Origin: Megaustenia siamemsis
Taxonomy: Eukaryota > Mollusca > Gastropoda > Stylommatophora > Ariophantidae
Assembly: GCA_032433765.1 (NCBI GenBank)
Contig: JAVIAB010000046.1
Span: 59,403,482-59,467,481 of the forward strand
DNA: 64,000 bases
Direction of reading: 5' to 3'
Shown one piece after another: positions 9,775-20,869 of the stretch. The notes under the pieces were generated by a model, which was given only the letters and a program-made list of their open reading frames with translations, had not been told where the DNA came from and did not search any database. The translations under genes and the position numbers were made by a program. Every line of letters begins with the position of its first letter. The first letter of the stretch is position 1.

Positions 9775-12700
9775 GATTGGGAAGAGTTGTGATCTGTTGT
9801 AGGGTGTTTGAATTTGAGAAGAGTTGTAGTTATCTGTTGTAGAGTGTGTGAGTGTAAGAAGAGTTGTAGTTATCTGTTGTAGGGTGTTTGAATTTGAGAA
9901 GAGTTGTAGTTATCTGTTGTAGGGTGTGTGAGTGTAAGAAGAGTTGTAGTCTGTTGTAGGGTGTGTGAGTGTAAGAAGAGATGTAGTTATCTGTTGTAGG
10001 TGTGTGAGTGTAAGAAGAGTTGTAGTTATCTGATGTAGGGTGTGTGAGTGTAAGAAGAGTTGTAGTTATCTGATGTAGGGTGTGTGAGTGTAAGAAGAGT
10101 TGTAGTTATCTGTTGTAGGGTGTGTGAGTGTAAGAAGAGTTGTAGTTATCTGTTGTAGGGTGTGTGAGTGTAAGAAGAGTTGTAGTTATCTGTTGTAGGG
10201 TGTGTGAGTGTAAGAAGAGTTGTAGTTATCTGTTGTAGGGTGTGTGAGTGTAAGAAGAGTTGTAGTTATCTGTTGTAGGGTGTGTGAGTGTAAGAAAAGT
10301 TGTCTGTTGTAGGGTGTGTGAGTGTAAGAAGAGTTGTAGTTGTCTGTTGTAGGGTGTGTGAGTGTAAGAAGAGTTGTAGTTGTCTGTTGTAGGGTGTGTG
10401 AGTGTAAGAAGAGTTGTAGTTGTCTGTTGTAGGGTGTGTGAGTGTAAGAAGAGTTGTAGTTGTCTGTTGTAGGGTGTGTGAGTGTAAGAAGAGTTGTAGT
10501 TGTCTGTTGTAGGGTGTGTGAGTGTAAGAAGAGTTGTAGTTGTCTGTTGTAGGGTGTGTGAGTGTAAGAAGAGTTGTTGTCTGTTGTAGGGTGTGTGAGT
10601 GTAAGAAGAGTTGTAGTTGTCTGTTGTAGGATGTGTGAGTGTAAGAAAAGTTGTAGTTGTCTGTTGTAGGGTGTGTGAGTGTAAGAAAAGTTGTTGTCTG
10701 TTGTAGGGTGTGTGAGTGTAAGAAAAGTTGTTGTCTGTTGTAGGATGTGTGAGTGTAAGAAAAGTTGTTGTCTGTTGTAGGGTGTGTGAGTGTAAGAAAA
10801 GTTGTTGTCTGTTGTAGGGTGTGTGAGTGTAAGAAAAGTTGTTGTCTGTTGTAGGGTGTGTGAGTGTAAGAAGAGTTGTAGTTGTCTGTTGTAGGGTGTG
10901 TGAGTGTAAGAAAAGTTGTGGTTGTCTGTTGTAGGGTGTGTGAGTGTAAGAAGAGTTGTAGTCTGTTGTAGGGTGTGTGAGTGTAAGAAGAGTTGTAGTT
11001 GTCTGTTGTAGGGTGTGTGGGTGTAAGAAGAGTTGTTGTTGTCTGTTGTAGGGTGTGTGAGTGTAAGAAGAGTTGTAGTCTGTTGTAGGATGTGTGAGTG
11101 TAAGAAGAGTTGTAGTCTGTTGTAGGATGTGTGAGTGTAAGACGATTTGTAGTTATCTGTTGTAGGGTGTGTGAGTGTAAGAAGAGTTGTAGTCTGTTGT
11201 ATGGTGTGTGAGTGTAAGAAGAGTTGTAGTCTGTTGTAGGATGTGTGAGTGTAGGAAGAGTTGTAGTTATCTGTTGTAGGGTGTGTGAGTGTAAGAAGAG
11301 TTGTAGTTATCTGTTGTAGGATGTGTGAGTGTAAGAAGAGTTGTAGTCTGTTGTAGGGTGTGTGAGTGTAAGAAGAGTTGTAGTCTGTTGTAAAGATGTG
11401 TGAGTGTAAGAAGAGTTGTAGTTATCTGTTGTAGGGTGTGTGAGTGTAAAAAGAGTTGTAGTCTGTTGTAGGATGTGTGAGTGTAAGAAGAGTTGTAGTT
11501 ATCTGTTGTAGGGTGTGTGAGTGTAAGAAGAGTTGTAGTTATCTGTTGTAGGGTGTGTGAGTGTAAGAAGAGTTGTAGTTATCTGTTGTAGGGTGTGTGA
11601 GTGTAAAAAGAGTTGTGGTCTGTTGTAGGATGTGTGAGTGTAAAAAGAGTTGTGGTTGTCTGTTGTATGGTGTGTGAGTGTAAGAGAGTTGTTGTATGGT
11701 GTAGGGTGTGTGAGTGTAAGAAGAGTTGTAGTTGTCTGTTGTAGGGTGTGTGAGTGTAAGAAAAGTTGTTGTCTGTTGTAGGGTGTGTGAGTGTAAGAAA
11801 AGTTGTAGTTGTCTGTTGTAGGGTGTGTGAGTGTAAGAAAAGTTGTTGTCTGTTGTAGGGTGTGTGAGTGTAAGAAAAGTTGTTGTCTGTTGTAGGGTGT
11901 GTGAGTGTAAGAAAAGTTGTAGTTGTCTGTTGTAGGGTGTGTGAGTGTAAGAAGAGTTGTAGTTGTCTGTTGTAGGGTGTGTGAGTGTAAGAAAAGTTGT
12001 AGTTGTCTGTTGTAGGGTGTGTGAGTGTAAGAAGAGTTGTAGTTGTCTGTTGTAGGGTGTGTGAGTGTAAGAAGAGTTGTAGTTGGTCTGTTGTAGGATG
12101 TGTGAGTGTAAGAAGAGTTGTTGTCTGTTGTAGGATGTGTGAGTGTAAGAAAAGTTGTTGTCTGTTGTAGGGTGTGTGAGTGTAAGAAAAGTTGTTGTCT
12201 GTTGTAGGATGTGTGAGTGTAAGAAAAGTTGTTGTCTGTTGTAGGATGTGTGAGTGTAAGAAAAGTTGTTGTCTGTTGTAGGGTGTGTGAGTGTAAGAAA
12301 AGTTGTTGTCTGTTGTAGGGTGTGTGAGTGTAAGAAAAGTTGTTGTCTGTTGTAGGGTGTGTGAGTGTAAGAAAAGTTGTGGTTGTCTGTTGTAGGGTGT
12401 GTGAGTGTAAGAAGAGTTGTGGTTGTCTGTTGTAGGGTGTGTGAGTGTAAGAAGAGTTGTGGTTGTCTGTTGTAGGGTGTGTGAGTGTAAGAAGAGTTGT
12501 AGTCTGTTGTAGGGTGTGTGAGTGTAAAAAGAGTTGTAGTCTGTTGTAGGATGTGTGAGTGTAAGAAGAGTTGTAGTTGTCTGTTGTAGGGTGTGTGAGT
12601 GTAAGAAGAGTTGTAGTCTGTTGTAGGGTGTGTGAGTGTAAAAAGAGTTGTAGTCTGTTGTAGGATGTGTGAGTGTAAGAAGAGTTGTAGTTATCTGTTG

Positions 12701-13990
12701 TAGGGTGTGTGAGTGTAAGAAGAGTTGTTGTCTGTTGTAGGGTGTGTGAGCGTCAGAAGAGTTGTCTGTTGTAGGGTGTGTGAGCGTCAGAAGAGTTGTC
12801 TGTTGTAGGGTGTGTGAGCGTCAGAAGAGTTGTCTGTTGTAGGGTGTGTGAGTGTAAGAAGAGTTGTAGTTGTCTGTTGTAGGGTGTGTGAGTGTAAGAA
12901 GAGTTGTAGTTGTCTGTTGTAGGGTGTGTGAGTGTAAGAAGAGTTGTTGTCTGTTGTAGGGTGTGTGAGTGTAAGAAGAGTTGTTGTCTGTTGTAGGGTG
13001 TGTGAGTGTAGGAAGAGTTGTTGTCTGTTGTAGGGTGTGTGAGTGTAAGAAGAGTTGTTGTCTGTTGTAGGGTGTGTGAGTGTAAGAAGAGTTGTTGTCT
13101 GTTGTAGGGTGTGTGAGTGTAAGAAGAGTTGTTGTCTGTTGTAGGGTGTGTGAGTGTAAGAAGAGTTGTTGTCTGTTGTAGGGTGTGTGAGTGTAGGAAG
13201 AGTTGTTGTCTGTTGTAGGGTGTGTGAGTGTAAGAAGAGTTGTTGTCTGTTGTAGGGTGTGTGAGTGTAAGAAGAGTTGTTGTCTGTTGTAGGGTGTGTG
13301 AGTGTAAGAAGAGTTGTCTGTTGTAGGGTGTGTGAGTGTAAGAAGAGTTGTAGTTGTCTGTTGTAGGGTGTGTCAGTGTAAGAAGAGTTGTGGTTGTCTG
13401 TTGTAGGGTGTGTCAGTGTAAGAAGAGTTGTAGTTGTCTGTTGTATGGTGTGTGAGTGTAAGAAGAGTTGTAGTTGTCTGTTGTAGGGTGTGTGAGTGTA
13501 AGAAGAGTTGTAGTCTGTTGTAGGGTGTGTGAGTGTAAGAAGAGTTGTCTGTTGTAGGATGTGTGAGTGTAAGAAGAGTTGTAGTTGTCTGTTGTAGGGT
13601 GTGTGAGTGTAAGAAGAGTTGTAGTCTGTTGTAGGGTGTGTGAGTGTAAGAAGAGTTGTGGTTGTCTGTTGTAGGGTGTGTGAGTGTAAGAAGAGTTGTA
13701 GTTATCTGTTGTAGGGTGTGTGAGTGTAAGAAGAGTTGTAGTTATCTGTTGTAGGGTGTGTGAGTGTAAGAAGAGTTGTAGTTATCTGTTGTAGGGTGTG
13801 TGAGTGTAAGAAGAGTTGTAGTTATCTGTTGTAGGGTGTGTGAGTGTAAGAAGAGTTGTAGTTATCTGTTGTAGGGTGTGTGAGTGTAAGAAGAGTTGTA
13901 GTTATCTGTTGTAGGGTGTGTGAGTGTAAGAAGAGTTGTAGTTGTCTGTTGTAGGGTGTGTGAGTGTAAGAAGAGTTGTAGTTGTCTCTT
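9775..13990. repeat. 4.2-kb G/T-rich minisatellite (34-40-bp unit)
   Basis: Roughly 110 copies of GGGTGTGTGAGTGTAAGAAG followed by AGTTGTAGTTRTCTGTTGTA. Length classes differ by loss of TAG or TAGTTR (about 40, 37, 36 and 34 bp) and occur in runs. Minor variants are GGATG, AAGAAAAG, GAGCGTCAG (three adjacent units near 12750-12820) and TGTCAGTG (two units near 13370-13410). The plus strand is almost free of C, with one per unit in CTG. Stop codons occur in all plus frames. Confidence 0.97.
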
Positions 13991-14169
13991 GTGGAGATAG
14001 TGATGTTGGATGAGTGGATCTGTATGATAAATAGAAGATAGATGTGGAGCAAACATGTACTCATGTTGGAAGAGATTGTGCGCACATTATGTGGATTGTT
14101 GAGTGGGTCCGAGTGGAAAGATCTTGCACTGCAGCTGTCTTCCAAACCTTTTTTTTTAATTGTGTTGTT
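13991..14169. other. Junction between G/T array and LINE
   Basis: Non-repetitive link with a T8 run at about 14151-14158. The LINE-coding match begins shortly after. Confidence 0.5.
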
Positions 14170-15225
14170 ATATTTTAGGTTTATTAAAAGGAACAAAAAC
14201 GCAATAACAAATGGATGTTTAAAATCAAAGGAAGGAGAACTGTTGTTTGAACAAGAAAACATAAGGGAACGGTGGACAGAGTACATTAAAGATCTTTATA
14301 ATTATTAATGAACAAAGTAAATATTAAGGGTAATGGAGAAGAACCAGAAATACTCAAAGAAGTGGAAGATGCCTTGCGCAATATGAAAGCAGGCAAACCT
14401 CCTGGACCAGATAATATAACTAAAGAAGAGATTGAAGCCATGGGTGATTTTGGAATAGAAATAATAACAAAAATATTGAATGATATCTACAACAGCGGAC
14501 ATATACCAGACGACCTGCTAAAATCAATATTCAATGAATTAAATAATTCTTTTAAAATAGTGTTTAATTTTTGGACAAGAATTAAAGTAGCTAATGTCAG
14601 ATGATCTAATTTTCTAACATGGATTGATAAGGATAGCTTTTGGTTATGATTATAAAAAAATGTGTAAATAAAACTGAATGATAAGATGAACACATTGTTT
14701 GAAGAAATCTGGCAGAAATTGGTATTATGTTAGACATTATCGTGAAGGAAAGCAAAAATAAAGGACTCACCTTAATAGCAAAATGACAAAAGTAATGGTA
14801 GCAAGGAAGAAAACATCACCGCAATGCACAATAAAAACAAGTGGAACAATATTAAAACAGGTCAATGAATTGAAATATCTGGGAACATTGTTAACCTCCA
14901 ACGGTAGATGTACAACAGAAGCGAGATGGAGAATGGCTCGGGCAAAAGCAGCTTTCCAACAAATGAGGAAGATACTGTGAGATCCATTTTTGACAATAGA
15001 AACAAGAAAGAGAGTACTTTGTTATGTAGAGCCATTCTTAAACATATGGATGTGAATCATGGATACTAGGACAGCAGACAAGAAAATCACTGGAGTCTGT
15101 AGAAATGTGGTTTTGCAGAAGAATGTTGAGAGTACCATGGATAGCTAAGAAGAGAAATGAAAATGTTCTGAGAGAGGTCAAAGCAAAAAGAGAGCTAACT
15201 TCCAATATTAGGAAGAAATTACAGT
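14170..15225 (+). pseudogene. RTE-like LINE family B, 5' and middle part (decayed)
   Basis: Plus-strand pieces of LINE ORF2 in the correct order: GELLFEQENIRERWTEYIKDLY (connector between endonuclease and RT), then after a stop EVEDALRNMKAGKPPGPDNI and GHIPDDLLKSIF (start of the RT domain). At about 14530-14715 AT-rich non-LINE sequence replaces the RT core, so the catalytic motifs are missing. Coding similarity resumes with KTSGTILKQVNELKYLGTLL, GRCTTEARWRMARAKAAFQQ, and frame-broken pieces matching the MWF-RRML-VPW region. The frame has several stops and shifts. The copy is interrupted at about 15218 by a family A insertion and resumes at 15903. Confidence 0.8.
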
Positions 15226-15902
15226 ACAAGTAATTTTAATGTCATGTAGAACATACTAACATCAAAACAAATAACACCAGGGCTAAAACTAAGAATAGCA
15301 AATTGTTACATCTTCTCAATATTCCTATATGGTGCAGAAACATGGACATTAGACCAGAAAACAGAACAGAGAATTGAAGCCTTTGAAATGTGGATATATA
15401 GAAGAATAGGTAGAATTGGATGGAAGGAAAAGAAAACAAACTACGAAGTCTTAAAACAACTAAAAATGAAAAGAGAACTACTATACACAATTCAAACAAG
15501 ACAAATGCTATTTTTGGACCATGTTAAAAGACACAACAGCCTACTAAAAGTAATCTTGGAGGGGAAAATACAAGGTAAAAGAGGCAGAGGCAGACCAAGA
15601 CTAACATGGACGAGTAACATCAAAAGATGGACAAATCAGCCTATGACAACCTGCACCATCAAAGGCAGAGGCAGACCAAGACTAACATGGACGAGGAACA
15701 TCAAAAGATGGACAAATCAGCCTATGACAACCTGCACTATCAAAGCAAGAGACAGAGGCAGACCAAGACTAACATGGACGAGTAACATCAAAAGATGGAC
15801 AAATCAGCCTATGACAACCTGCACCATCAAAGCAAGAGACAGAGCGGAATGGCGCTCCATGGTAGCCAACCTTCCTTGCGGAGACGGCACTCGGTGATGA
15901 GG
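15219..15902 (+). mobile_element. Family A LINE fragment nested in family B copy
   Basis: Similarity to the minus-strand copy at 3873-4967 begins near AAGTAATTT (15229) and covers the last third of the LINE protein. An open frame at 15388-15897 carries MWIYRRIGRIGW, QLKMKRELLYTIQTRQ, GKRGRGRPRLTW and the terminal RDRAEWRSMVANLPCGDGTR. The sequence AGGAAGAAA lies just before (15210-15218) and just after (15903-15911) the segment, a candidate 9-bp target duplication, and family B coding sequence continues on the other side. The copy contains an internal in-frame triplication (separate entry). Confidence 0.72.
15583..15840 (+). repeat. In-frame tandem triplication inside LINE C-terminus
   Basis: Three tandem copies of the segment encoding GRGRPRLTWTSNIKRWTNQP and a short tail start at 15583, 15664 and 15751. 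The spacings are 81 and 87 bp, both multiples of three, so the frame is kept. The family A copy near 3.9 kb has one copy of this segment, so the triplication arose here. Copies differ at a few positions (SN/RN; TIKG against TIKARDRG). Confidence 0.93.
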
Positions 15903-16130
15903 AGGAAGAAACAATCATCATTTGTTGGCCATGTCATGAGAAGAGAACAACTGGAATATATTGTAACAACTGGGAAAATTGAGGGTCGAGGGAAGCAAAG
16001 ATAAAAAATACCAGACAACTTAAGAGAATGGCTTGGCAGAAGGTCAACAACAGAAATGATAAATAGCTGCCGAGATGGAAAGTTGTGTAGAGACATGATG
16101 ACCAAGGCCAGCAGGCGTGGCACTTGATGA
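15903..16130 (+). pseudogene. RTE-like LINE family B, 3' part
   Basis: Continuation of the copy interrupted at 15218: SSFVGHVMRREQLEY and VTTGKIEGRGKQR, a stop, then sequence matching the family end (DNLREWLGRRSTTEMINS, MMTKASRRGT). It ends GGCACTTGATGATATGATG, the family B tail also seen at 6.6 and 43.1 kb. Confidence 0.8.
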
Positions 16131-16428
16131 TATGATGTTAGTCAAGTAGCCCACATTTGTCCAGTTTGTGAAGAACATATCCATTATTGTTTCACTTCGT
16201 ACTTTCTCCATGTATCCATATCCTGCTGCGTCTCCCATCTGTCATTGCTTCTACGTTGCTATGTCTCTTTGCCTTTACATTTACTGATGGTTTCTGATGG
16301 ATGGCCAACCATCTCGCTTCTTCCATTCTTTGCTCCTCCTTCAGGGTTTCCTCTCTTCGTCATTATGCGTTTCAAAGCACCGTTTGTCCATTTATTTATT
16401 TATTTTCTTTTACAGTTTTCTTCATCCG

Positions 16429-16479
<51 letters not shown>

Positions 16480-17265
16480 TATAAATCTATGTTTGTAGCC
16501 AGTCCCTGTTAGTGCCATCATTATTCGTGTCCTCTCTTGTACCATTCCGCCCCATCTTGCAATGTGTCACGTTTACTAATGACGCCTTCTAAAATCAATG
16601 AACACTTCACACAATATCAGTAGCAACCTGACAGACTTCAACGTGAACGTCGACGACATAGAAGCTGATTGCCGTACCTGTCGTGCTGCTCGCCACCTGT
16701 GTCATGACCTCCAGCTCAGATCTGATCACATCGACTTAGCCCTCCTAATGGTATCATCAATTGCGTGTGACATCCTCCTCGCTTCTCCTCTCATATTGGG
16801 CATTTCCCCTTCACTTGCCATGACAGACTAATCGAAAGCGTTGCCTGGCAACCTGGAATGCCTGTACCTAGCTTTCCTTGAACTATACGATAGACACGAT
16901 TCCCAATATCGGTTACTTGAGCTGAAAAATAGTGATCTATAGAGCGGCGCATGACAACTGTCTGGTTTACTGCTGTCATCTCTTCAACGAATTGATCTTC
17001 TCATTTAGCAACAGTCCATGTGCGCTTGTTGTCTCTTCTCTCACACACGTCCCCTGAACAATTAAGTGTGGTCACTACGTTGTTCCTCTATCGGTTTGTT
17101 TGAACGAAAACAGCACTTTCTTCATTCTGTCTTAGCGGACATGGTTGATGCATCAGTGGCAACCTTGAGCTGACTGAGGTAGTCTACTGATTGTTGACCA
17201 GTCGCGCCATTGCTGTAGCTTATATGCTACTGTCTGGAGACACACATTAATACACACAATAGTGA
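16131..17265. other. Spacer with (TC)n microsatellite
   Basis: About 1.1 kb without a recognised gene. A TC dinucleotide run lies at about 16433-16478. The plus frame at 16598-16831 is not recognised and its composition does not argue for an exon. Confidence 0.55.
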
Positions 17266-18342
17266 TATGCTCGCCCTCATTGAAATGATATGAACAACGT
17301 TTATGAAATGATGTCTTTGAACAAACCTCCTGAAATGATATGAACAACGTTTATGAAATGATGTCTTTGAACAAACCTCCTGAAATGATATGAACAACGT
17401 TTATGAAATGATGTCTTTGAACAAACCTCCTGAAATGATATGAACAACGTTTATGAAATGATGTCTTTGAACAAACCTCCTGAAATGATATGAACAACGT
17501 TTATGAAATGATGTCTTTGAACAAACCTCCTGAAATGATATGAACAACGTTTATGAAATGATGTCTTTGAACAAACCTCCTGAAATGATATGAACAACGT
17601 TTATGAAATGATGTCTTTGAACAAACCTCCTGAAATGATATGAACAACGTTTATGAAATGATGTCTTTGAACAAACCTCCTGAAATGATATGAACAACGT
17701 TTATGAAATGATGTCTTTGAACAAACCTCATGAAATGATATGAACAACGTTTATGAAATGATGTCTTTGAACAAACCTCCTGAAATGATATGAACAACGT
17801 TTATGAAATGATGTCTTTGAACAAACCTCCTGAAATGATATGAACAACGTTTATGAAATGATGTCTTTGAACAAACCTCCTGAAATGATATGAACAACGT
17901 TTATGAAATGATGTCTTTGAACAAACCTCCTGAAATGATATGAACAACGTTTATGAAATGATGTCTTTGAACAAACCTCATGAAATGATATGAACAACGT
18001 TTATGAAATGATGTCTTTGAACAAACCTCCTGAAATGATATGAACAACGTTTATGAAATGATGTCTTTGAACAAACCTCCTGAAATGATATGAACAACGT
18101 TTATGAAATGATGTCTTTGAACAAACCTCCTGAAATGATATGAACAACGTTTATGAATTGATGTCTTTGAACAAACCTCCTGAAATGATATGAACAACGT
18201 TTATGAATTGATGTCTTTGAACAAACCTCCTGAAATGATATGAACAACGTTTATGAATTGATGTCTTTGAACAAACCTCCTGAAATGATATGAACAACGT
18301 TTATGAATTGATGTCTTTGAACAAACCTCCTGAAATGATATG
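17266..18342. repeat. Highly uniform 50-bp minisatellite
   Basis: About 21 copies with an exact 50-bp period, starting CTCCTGAAATGATATGAACA and containing CGTTTATGAAATGATG. Copies are almost identical: two have CTCATG for CTCCTG, and the last four all carry GAATTG for GAAATG. The lack of indels suggests recent amplification or strong homogenisation. Confidence 0.97.
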
Positions 18343-18906
18343 AATAATGTCTGCAATGACCACAGTGTTCTTCGTCACTACCGCGGAGTTCATTTATGGT
18401 GATGAGATCTTCTAGTGTGGTCAGGAGAGAAATAAATATATGAAATGGGTTTTGGTTGAATGATACTGTGACATGTACCAAATGAGCAACAAAGATGAGT
18501 GAATAGAGGTTTGACTGGACATCAGAACGTGTTGCTTTTAGCTACCTTGTGAGTCAACTTTGCAGCTTGCCATAAACATCATCTCCAATGCACGCACTCA
18601 TGTAGTGCATGATGTACATACTTGTCTTGTTGGCAGCACATCTTTATAATATGCACATCTTTATAATATATCTCACCTTCCTATTTTCATTATCTTTTTT
18701 AAAAAAAGAATTAAAAGTGAAAATGGTTCATCTTCATGCCGTGACAAGTGCGGAAAGTATTGCTGGTGTGGCAGCCGGACGAGTTTTGTGAACAATTGTA
18801 ACAGAAAGCTTCCTCTTGACTTTGTAACCCGCCTACTGCATGCATTTATTTTCTCGAAAACTACAAACAGAAAGCGCCCACTTGCATTCCAGTGGACATG
18901 GATCTG
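18343..18906. other. Spacer without a recognised gene
   Basis: Non-repetitive sequence with a T/A-rich patch near 18690-18712. No convincing gene. Confidence 0.5.
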
Positions 18907-18919
18907 CTGTGACAAGAGT
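18907..18919. repeat. Target-site duplication of SINE (left copy)
   Basis: CTGTGACAAGAGT, 13 bp, repeated exactly at 19287-19299 on the other side of the SINE. Confidence 0.85.
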
Positions 18920-19118
18920 AAAAAAGTAAGTAAAGAGATTTCCTCCCGTCACGCCAAGTGGCGTATAGGGAAATATGGTGTTAGTGACCCTATATTTTAC
19001 AGACCTTCAGCACATGATTTTTGGGGTAATGTGGTCGGTATTACGCCCGTGCTGCTTTTACTTTCCCAGAAAAAATCCGGTACCCATTTAAGGCTGGGTG
19101 AACCCGGAGCCGTCGGTT

Positions 19119-19173
19119 GGGATCGAACCCTACCCCTTGTCCGTAGTAGTCCAGTTCACTAACCACTGAGCTA
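19119..19173 (-). promoter_or_regulatory. Pol III A/B boxes of inner SINE head
   Basis: TAGCTCAGTGG fits the A-box consensus TRGYNNARNGG exactly. GGTTCGATCCC fits the B-box GGTTCGANNCC. Confidence 0.75.
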
Positions 19174-19226
19174 TCGCGGCTCCCACTAATTTTTAGGGAA
19201 TTAGTAAAACCCAGGTGTCCTCGCCA

Positions 19227-19280
19227 GGGTACGAACCCCGGCTGTTGCCGTGGTAAGCCAACCGCCTATCGATTGCGCTA
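19227..19280 (-). promoter_or_regulatory. Pol III A/B boxes of outer SINE head
   Basis: TAGCGCAATCG is a near match to the A box and GGTTCGTACCC a one-mismatch B box (T for A after GGTTCG). Spacing is tRNA-like. Confidence 0.65.
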
Positions 19281-19286
19281 ACCGGA

Positions 19287-19299
19287 CTGTGACAAGAGT
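19287..19299. repeat. Target-site duplication of SINE (right copy)
   Basis: CTGTGACAAGAGT, identical to 18907-18919. Confidence 0.85.
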
Positions 19300-19847
19300 G
19301 ATTCCCAAATATGTGAGATGGTATATGGTCAAAGGTTGAGCAGCACAAACTGGTTCTCTACAGGTCACTGGCTATAATAATGGACTTGTGAATGTTGACT
19401 GCTTTCAATTGACATCAATCACTGTACACTGACCTCTTGTCGTTGTTCACACAGTTAGTTGACTATCTTCACCGAGTTACGTTCCAATGGCCTGCCACTA
19501 CTGTTTCTCCCCTCTGACTCTAATTGTAATATGAGCGTAGCAAACACTGACAATAAATATTGTCAGTGGCCAATGTGTGCATCTTCATTGATCTAGACCT
19601 GTAGAGTGTCGCTTGACAGAACATGTTCTAGTTTTGTGAGTGATCGCAAGGGCGTAGGCCAGGTCTGCCAGCAGATAGTTGTACTGTCGTGGTCGAGGAG
19701 ACGACGAGAGGTGACTACAATGGCGGGAAATAACCTTGTCTAAGAGGGTTGCACAATTCGTCTGTGTGTGGACGAGATATAATATCGCTCGGTTGGTCTG
19801 TCTCGTGATCTCATGCTGCAACTTTCTGGAGAGGAGGCGCATGCAGG
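19300..19847. other. Spacer without a recognised gene
   Basis: Non-repetitive, with a few frames of about 60 to 120 codons and no recognisable motif. Confidence 0.5.
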
Positions 19848-20811
19848 TAGGTGCATCTCTGGACACGTATCTCACTTTATATCTTGAACCTGTGTTGCTA
19901 GCTTCTAACGTGATAGAGACATAGTTACAGGTGCATCTCTGGACATGCATCTCACTTTATATCTTGAACCTGTGTTGCTAGCTTCTAACGTGATAGAGAC
20001 ATAGTTACAGGTGCATCTCTGGACACGTATCTCACTTTATATCTTGAACCTGTGTTGCTAGCTTCTAACGTGATAGAGACATAGTTACAGGTGCATCTCT
20101 GGACACGTATCTCACTTTATATCTTGAACCTGTGTTGCTAGCTTCTAACGTGATAGAGACATAGTTACAGGTGCATCTCTGGACATGCATCTCACTTTAT
20201 ATCTTGAACCTGTGTTGCTAGCTTCTAACGTGATAGAGACATAGTTACAGGTGCATCTCTGGACACGTATCTCACTTTATATCTTGAACCTGTGTTGCTA
20301 GCTTCTAACGTGATAGAGACATAGTTACAGGTGCATCTCTGGACACGTATCTCACTTTATATCTTGAACCTGTGTTGCTAGCTTCTAACGTGATAGAGAC
20401 ATAGTTACAGGTGCATCTCTGGACATGCATCTCACTTTATATCTTGAACCTGTGTTGCTAGCTTCTAACGTGATAGAGACATAGTTACAGGTGCATCTCT
20501 GGACATGTATCTCACTTTATATCTTGAACCTGTGTTGATAGCTTCTAACGTGATAGAGACATAGTTACAGGTGCATCTCTGGACATGTATCTCACTTTAT
20601 ATCTTGAACCTGTGTTGATAGCTTCTAACGTGATAGAGACATAGTTACAGGTGCATCTCTGGACATGTATCTCACTTTATATCTTGAACCTGTGTTGCTA
20701 GCTTCTAACGTGATAGAGACATAGTTACAGGTGCATCTCTGGACATGTATCTCACTTTATATCTTGAACCTGTGTTGATAGCGTCTAACGTGATAGAGAC
20801 ATAGTTACAGG
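19848..20811. repeat. 80-bp minisatellite
   Basis: About 12 copies with an exact 80-bp period, starting GTGCATCTCTGGACA and ending GAGACATAGTTACAG. The variable sites are ACACGTAT/ACATGCAT/ACATGTAT and TTGCTAGC/TTGATAGC. The three ACATGCAT-type units recur with ACACGTAT pairs between them, suggesting duplication of multi-unit blocks. Confidence 0.96.
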
Positions 20812-20869
20812 TGATGGTGACTACGGCTAGGTAGAGACTTGGTCAGTGCACAAGACCACAACATGCTCC

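Larger units (their letters stand above)
18920..19286 (-). mobile_element. SINE with two tRNA-like heads
   Basis: A 367-bp insertion bounded by a perfect 13-bp direct repeat. Read on the minus strand it starts with one tRNA-like unit (box A TAGCGCAATC at 19280-19271, box B GGTTCGTACCC at 19237-19227), a short linker, and a second unit (box A TAGCTCAGTGG at 19173-19163, box B GGTTCGATCCC at 19129-19119). A non-tRNA body follows, containing GGGTACCGGATTTTTTCTGG, and a T-rich tail (CTTTACTTACTTTTTT). Both heads are degenerate tRNA folds with partly paired acceptor arms, as expected of a SINE rather than a functional tRNA. Box pairs are the internal RNA polymerase III promoter. Mobilisation would need a partner LINE; which one is unknown. 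Confidence 0.85.

Noticed and set aside
9775..13990. Telomeric repeat
   Set aside because: The unit is 34-40 bp and lacks a TTAGGG-type hexamer. G/T richness alone is not enough.
17266..18342. CRISPR array
   Set aside because: The 50-bp repeats are contiguous with no unique spacers, no cas genes are present, and the context is eukaryotic.
19107..19286. Two functional tRNA genes
   Set aside because: Acceptor and T arms pair only partly, and both units lie inside one target-duplication-bounded insertion, so a SINE fits better.
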